Below are positions 60,018 through 64,000 of a stretch of DNA of 64,000 nt, one piece after another. This DNA is from CAKZYD01 sp039814715 (GTDB taxonomy: Bacteria; Pseudomonadota; Alphaproteobacteria; Sphingomonadales; CAKZYD01): the NCBI GenBank assembly GCA_039814715.1, contig JBCCAR010000001.1, positions 1-64,000 on the forward strand. Reading direction: 5' to 3'. Each line of letters opens with the position of its first letter. Position 1 is the stretch's first letter. The translations under genes were made by a program, and so were the position numbers. The notes under the pieces were generated by a model. The model did not search any database and had not been told where the DNA came from. It saw only the letters and a list, made by a program, of their open reading frames with translations.

Positions 60018-60900
60018 CGCTGGCCGCGCGGTCAATACGTCGGCATTTCCGCCGCGATTAATCATCATTGGCGCGCAAAAAGCAGGCACGACGACCCTCG
60101 CGCACCTTTTGGCCACGCACCCCGACATCGCCATGGGCGCGGTGAAGGAGGTTGATTTCTACACGCGGTTTTGGACCAAGGGATGGGACTGGTACCGTGC
60201 GCAGTATGAAGGCGTTTGCGCCAAATGGTTGATTGATGCATCTCCCGCCTATGCAGGCGGCTATGATGATCCAGCTACCGGTCAGCTCTTTGACGTGCCC
60301 GGACGCATCAACGAGCACGCCGCGGGCGCGCATGTATTCTACATCTTAAGGTGCCCTGTGCGCCGCGCCTATTCTTCCTATTGGCACGGCGTGCGCTATA
60401 ACGGCGAAACGCAGCCGCTGCGGCAGGCAATAAGCCCGATCAGTCATTATGCACGGCAAAGCCTTTACGCAGATCAGCTAAAGTTCTTTGAAGATACCCT
60501 GGGCGCTGGACAGGTCCAACTCCTACTATTCGACGATCTCAAGTCTGACCCCCAAAAGCTCGTAGAGGGTGTTTTCAGCCAGATCGGCGCTGCGGCGCAC
60601 AGCCTGCCTGCACAGGAAGAAGACAGTAAAAAGAACGCCGGGTTTCAATATTCTGGCCCAGCCAAAGCTCTCATGAAACTCTTCCCATCAGAAGCGGCCT
60701 TTCGCGATACCCTGGATGGTATCCGCCGCTTGGCGCCAGACAGCGCCATATCATTAGCAAAGCGTGCTCTGACAAAAAATATCCCGCCACTGTCTGATGA
60801 AGATGCGCAATGGCTCGCCGCCATGTTCGAGGCGTCCACTGCCAAAATCGAGCAACGCTTAGGCAGGCCGCTAAATTCGTGGATAAGACCAAATCTCTAG
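60007..60900 (+). CDS. Sulfotransferase family protein (second of pair, heparan-type)
   Basis: A 297-residue PAPS-dependent sulfotransferase of the N-deacetylase/sulfotransferase-like group. It has I-I-G-A-Q-K-A-G-T-T-T-L (22-31), K-E-V-D-F-Y, D-A-S-P-A-Y, and the 3'-phosphate motif F-Y-I-L-R-C-P-V-R-R-A-Y-S-S-Y. It starts with a GTG inside the end of the first sulfotransferase gene. Similarity between the two is limited to these motifs, so they are not a recent duplication. Acceptors may be surface glycans, which is inference. Confidence 0.85.
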   Translation: MSDSAGRAVNTSAFPPRLIIIGAQKAGTTTLAHLLATHPDIAMGAVKEVDFYTRFWTKGWDWYRAQYEGVCAKWLIDASPAYAGGYDDPATGQLFDVPGRINEHAAGAHVFYILRCPVRRAYSSYWHGVRYNGETQPLRQAISPISHYARQSLYADQLKFFEDTLGAGQVQLLLFDDLKSDPQKLVEGVFSQIGAAAHSLPAQEEDSKKNAGFQYSGPAKALMKLFPSEAAFRDTLDGIRRLAPDSAISLAKRALTKNIPPLSDEDAQWLAAMFEASTAKIEQRLGRPLNSWIRPNL

Positions 60901-60976
60901 CGCTGCGATCTGGTCAAGCAAGCATAAAGGCGCTAGAGCCTCTGGTACCTAATCGCTATTGATCAAGTCCCTCTCT

Positions 60977-63160
60977 ATGCCAGACGCGCACACGCAGCAA
61001 ACCATCCAAGAACACGGCCTCACGCTAGAAGAATATGACCGGATTTGCAGCGCCTTGGAGCGCGAGCCCAACCTGCTTGAGCTCGGCATCTATTCAGTGA
61101 TGTGGTCCGAACATTGTTCGTACAAGTCCAGCCGCTTGCACTTAAAGACACTGCCCACGAAGGCACCGTGGGTCATCCAAGGGCCCGGCGAAAATGCAGG
61201 TGTCGTCGATATTGGCGACGGCCAAGCCGCCATCTTCAAAATGGAAAGCCACAACCACCCCAGCTTTATAGAGCCCTATGAAGGGGCCGCAACCGGGGTT
61301 GGCGGCATCATGCGCGACGTTTTTACCATGGGTGCGCGCCCCATTGCCAACATGAATGCGCTTCGATTTGGCGAACCTGACCATCCCAAAACCAGGCATT
61401 TAGTCGCGGGCGTTGTTGCTGGCATAGGCGGATATGGGAACTGTGTCGGCGTGCCAACGGTCGGCGGCGAGACGAATTTCCACCCGCGCTACAATGGCAA
61501 CATACTCGTCAACGCAATGTGCGTCGGGCTCGCAGACCAAGACAAGATTTTTTATTCGGCTGCTGCCGGCATCGGCAATCCGGTCGTTTATGTGGGATCA
61601 AAAACAGGCAGGGACGGTATTCACGGTGCCACCATGGCGTCCGCTGAATTCTCTGAAGATGCAGAAGAAAAACGCCCCACCGTGCAGGTCGGCGATCCAT
61701 TTACCGAAAAACTGCTCATCGAAGCGTGCTTAGAGCTGATGGCCTCTGATGCCATCGTCGCTATTCAGGATATGGGCGCTGCTGGTCTCACATCATCCTC
61801 CGTTGAAATGGCCTCAAAAGGCGGCGTTGGGATCGAGCTCAACCTGTCTGCGGTTCCTTGCCGCGAAGACGGCATGGTGCCCTATGAGATGATGTTGTCA
61901 GAAAGCCAGGAGCGCATGCTCATGGTGCTGAAACCCGGGCGCGAGGACTTTGCCAAAGCAATCTTTGACAAGTGGCACCTCGATTTCGCCGTCATCGGCC
62001 GTATCACAGACACAGGCCGCATGGCGCTGACATTTGAAGGTAAAACGGTCGCTGATATGCCGCTTGGCAGCTTAGCTGATGATGCACCAATGTACGACAG
62101 GCCGCACACGCCGCCCCCGACAAGGCTAGCGATCAACGCGGAAGATGTAGCCCCGCCCTGCTCTATCGGCGATGCCTTAAAGACCTTGATGGGCAGTCCA
62201 GATATCGCTTCACGGCGCTGGATTTGGGAACAATATGATCACATGGTCATGGCCGATACGATTGGCCGCCCCGGCGGTGATGCCGCGATCGTGCGCATTC
62301 ACGGCACCGACAAAGCGCTTGCGGTTACTACGGATGTGACCCCGCGCTACTGCGAAGCCGATGCGAATGAAGGCGGGAAACAAGCCGTCGCCGAATGCTG
62401 GCGTAATTTAACAGCGGTCGGCGCGCAGCCTTTAGCCATCACCGATTGCCTGAATTTCGGCAACCCTGAACGCCCAGACATCATGGGGACATTTGTGGCC
62501 GCTATTGAGGGTATGGGCGAGGCCTGCCGCGCGCTGGATTTCCCGGTCGTGTCTGGTAATGTATCCCTCTACAATGAAACCAACGGGCAAGCGATTTTGC
62601 CAACACCAGCGGTCGGCGCAATTGGCCTGATCGCAAATGCAAGCAAGCGCGCACATATCGCGCTTGATCCTGACCTCGATATTGTTGTGCTTGGGCCGCA
62701 AGGGAGCCATCTAGGCGCAAGCTTATATTTGCGCGAGCTGTGTCAGCGCGAAGACGGGACGCCGCCGCCTGTTGATTTAACGCAGGAACGCAAAACCGGG
62801 GATTTCGTGCGCCAACACATCGAAAAGACAATGCGCATCGTGCATGACGTATCGGACGGCGGCTTGCTGGTTGCGCTAACAGAAATGGCGATGGCTGGCA
62901 ACTGCGGTATAGACCTGAGCGCAGCGCAGGATGGTCAAAGTCCGCACGCATTCTGGTTTGGGGAAGATCAAGGCCGCTATGTTCTCGCATGTGAGAACGG
63001 CCAAGACTTGGCGAAAGAAGCCGAAAGCGCGGGCCTTGAAGCGCTGGTTATAGGACGATCAACACGCGCGGCAGAATTGAAACTGCCCGGCGGAGAGACC
63101 ATATTGGTGAAAGAGCTTAAACACCTGCATGAAAGCTGGCTGCCAGCGCTTATGCAATAA
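60977..63160 (+). CDS. purL: Phosphoribosylformylglycinamidine synthase, large subunit PurL
   Basis: A 727-residue small-type PurL, ATP-dependent, forming FGAM with PurS and PurQ. I chose the ATG at 60977; a TTG six codons earlier is weaker. The motifs Y-S-V-M-W-S-E-H-C-S-Y-K-S-S, S-H-N-H-P-S-F-I-E-P-Y-E-G-A-A-T-G-V-G-G-I, I-Q-D-M-G-A-A-G-L-T-S-S and V-V-S-G-N-V-S-L-Y-N-E-T are complete. It is separated from purQ by the two sulfotransferase genes. bolA follows by 28 bases. Confidence 0.96.
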   Translation: MPDAHTQQTIQEHGLTLEEYDRICSALEREPNLLELGIYSVMWSEHCSYKSSRLHLKTLPTKAPWVIQGPGENAGVVDIGDGQAAIFKMESHNHPSFIEPYEGAATGVGGIMRDVFTMGARPIANMNALRFGEPDHPKTRHLVAGVVAGIGGYGNCVGVPTVGGETNFHPRYNGNILVNAMCVGLADQDKIFYSAAAGIGNPVVYVGSKTGRDGIHGATMASAEFSEDAEEKRPTVQVGDPFTEKLLIEACLELMASDAIVAIQDMGAAGLTSSSVEMASKGGVGIELNLSAVPCREDGMVPYEMMLSESQERMLMVLKPGREDFAKAIFDKWHLDFAVIGRITDTGRMALTFEGKTVADMPLGSLADDAPMYDRPHTPPPTRLAINAEDVAPPCSIGDALKTLMGSPDIASRRWIWEQYDHMVMADTIGRPGGDAAIVRIHGTDKALAVTTDVTPRYCEADANEGGKQAVAECWRNLTAVGAQPLAITDCLNFGNPERPDIMGTFVAAIEGMGEACRALDFPVVSGNVSLYNETNGQAILPTPAVGAIGLIANASKRAHIALDPDLDIVVLGPQGSHLGASLYLRELCQREDGTPPPVDLTQERKTGDFVRQHIEKTMRIVHDVSDGGLLVALTEMAMAGNCGIDLSAAQDGQSPHAFWFGEDQGRYVLACENGQDLAKEAESAGLEALVIGRSTRAAELKLPGGETILVKELKHLHESWLPALMQ

Positions 63161-63188
63161 GTCGCGGCAAAACAGGAGGACCGGCCCA

Positions 63189-63422
63189 ATGCCCATGTCT
63201 GCTCAAGATATTGAAGCGTTTATCAAAGACGCCTTGCCAGATGCGCAAGTGACCATCGAGGACTTACGCGGTGATGGCGATCACTACGCTGCGCATGTCA
63301 TTTCCAAGGAATTTGAAGGCCTAAGCCGCGTGAAACAGCATCAACTCGTTTATGCAGCACTAAAAGGCCGAATGGGCGGTGAACTCCATGCTTTGGCGCT
63401 GCAAACATCGCCGCCCGCGTAA
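63189..63422 (+). CDS. bolA: BolA-family protein
   Basis: A 77-residue BolA-fold protein from the ATG at 63189 with AGGAGGA upstream. It has the family A-H-V-I-S-K-E-F-E-G-L-S-R-V-K-Q-H-Q-L-V-Y and conserved histidines. BolA partners monothiol glutaredoxins in iron-sulfur handling, and grxD follows it 108 bases downstream. The gene order purL-bolA-grxD is widespread in alphaproteobacteria. Confidence 0.92.
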   Translation: MPMSAQDIEAFIKDALPDAQVTIEDLRGDGDHYAAHVISKEFEGLSRVKQHQLVYAALKGRMGGELHALALQTSPPA

Positions 63423-63530
63423 TCACATCTTGTATGTTGATAAAGTTGGTCTATCGCATACATAGGAAATCAACATTTGCAGGCAGATGTCGCTCACGGC
63501 ACACTGGGTTGCAATAATAGGAGATAATAT

Positions 63531-63860
63531 ATGTCCAATCCAACCCATGAGCGCATCCAATCTACCGTCGATGGATCAGACGTGGTGCTCTTTATGAAAG
63601 GCACCCCAATGTTTCCGCAATGCGGGTTTTCAGCCACTGTTGTAGAGGTCCTAAACCGGACAGGCGTGAAATTTGATGCCCACGACGTCTTACAAGACGC
63701 AGACCTACGCCAAGGCATTAAAGAGTTTTCTGACTGGCCAACCATTCCGCAGCTCTATGTCAAAGGCGAATTCGTCGGCGGCTGTGATATTATCCGCGAG
63801 ATGTATTCCAGTGGCGAGCTAACGGACCTTATGGAAGAAAAAGGTGTTGTCGCGGCATAG
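63531..63860 (+). CDS. grxD: Monothiol glutaredoxin, Grx4 type
   Basis: A 109-residue monothiol glutaredoxin with C-G-F-S active site (31-34, in P-Q-C-G-F-S). It also has F-M-K-G-T-P, W-P-T-I-P-Q-L-Y and G-G-C-D-I, the glutathione-binding segments. It binds a bridging [2Fe-2S] cluster with glutathione and BolA. An own promoter in the 108-base gap is possible because of the distance to bolA. A terminator follows. Confidence 0.94.
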   Translation: MSNPTHERIQSTVDGSDVVLFMKGTPMFPQCGFSATVVEVLNRTGVKFDAHDVLQDADLRQGIKEFSDWPTIPQLYVKGEFVGGCDIIREMYSSGELTDLMEEKGVVAA

Positions 63861-63880
63861 CGTGGCAACAAGCAATTTTG

Positions 63881-63917
63881 AAAAAAAAGGGCTGCATGAT
63901 CTCGTGCGGCTCTTTTT
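63881..63917 (+). terminator. Rho-independent terminator after grxD
   Basis: GGGCTGCA (63889-63896) pairs with TGCGGCTC (63905-63912) with two G-U pairs and an 8-base loop. An A-run lies on the left and TTTTTG follows on the right, extending the stem with A-T pairs. Confidence 0.8.
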
Positions 63918-63950
63918 GTTTCTGCAGTCTCCCCTCTTAAGGCATAGCCA

Positions 63951-64000
63951 GTGACCCTAGTCCAATCAAAGCGCTCCCATGTAACACGCCGCTGGCTGTT
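63951..64000 (+). CDS. Possible start of another gene, cut by right edge
   Basis: A GTG at 63951 opens a frame M-T-L-V-Q-S-K-R-S-H-V-T-R-R-W-L that runs off the window. The basic N-terminus before a tryptophan resembles the start of a membrane protein, but too little is present to name it. The ribosome-binding site is weak. Confidence 0.25.
   Translation, partial: MTLVQSKRSHVTRRWL

Overview
The window reads as a continuous chromosomal segment of an alphaproteobacterium. Lineage markers include an NDUFA12-type complex I accessory subunit, DUF2155, DUF1476, DUF2336 and DUF4170 proteins, a B12-dependent ribonucleotide reductase with a C-terminal zinc ribbon, eukaryote-type NADP-isocitrate dehydrogenase, a small aa3-oxidase subunit IV, the purC-purS-purQ...purL-bolA-grxD order and a perfect CtrA-type TTAA-N7-TTAA site. 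It makes polyhydroxybutyrate precursors (PhaB) and respires aerobically. A more precise placement (Hyphomonadaceae- or Parvularcula-like) is inference only. No rRNA, tRNA, CRISPR array or prophage is evident. The only mobile-element sign is a probable IS630-type transposase start cut by the left edge.

Layout. 0-2.4 kb: transposase edge and a 7TMR-DISM membrane protein with a degenerate GGDEF domain. 2.4-16.3 kb: mostly central and accessory metabolism (threonine aldolase, a Chloroflexus-like malyl-CoA/methylmalyl-CoA lyase, class V aminotransferase-like protein, class II aldolase, PhaB, ferrochelatase, an orphan molybdenum hydroxylase large subunit with a LysR regulator, DEAD-box helicase, enoyl-CoA hydratase, RutA-like flavin monooxygenase, a fused ThiS-ThiG). 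16.4-20.6 kb: aroQ-accB-accC-aat facing NDUFA12-mlaD-DUF2155. 21-25.7 kb: nrdJ with a strong terminator, then a Lys/Ala/Pro-rich H1-like protein with one membrane segment. 25.7-28 kb: sparse region with small genes, a divergent pair (small HTH-like protein and LexA/CI-type S24 regulator), and an orphan 78-residue protein behind a near-perfect sigma-54 promoter. 28-34.3 kb: tamA-tamB.

34.3-37.3 kb is the most intriguing block. A CYTH-like/CHAD protein, an orphan ParA ATPase without ParB, and a convergent CYTH protein lie together behind a PHO-box-like sequence, suggesting a polyphosphate-granule positioning system. 37.4-44.8 kb holds envelope proteins (SPOR, LysM), PadR, phosphatidylethanolamine synthesis (pssA-psd), icd, and a CtrA-marked unknown. 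44.5-49 kb has an Hpt protein, a 1000-residue two-TM coiled-coil protein resembling polar landmark proteins, and DUF2336. 49.3-57.1 kb: an AGCS symporter with an inserted periplasmic domain, cytochrome c, MlaC, gamma-carbonic-anhydrase-like protein, DUF4170, a GltB-like flavoprotein, a COX IV peptide, a VirD4-like protein without recognisable Walker motifs, and DUF1476.

57.3-63.9 kb is the purine operon purC-purS-purQ with two overlapping sulfotransferase genes between purQ and purL, followed by bolA and grxD with a terminator. The last 50 bases may start another gene.

All family assignments rest on motifs and remembered family features read by eye; no database search was run.
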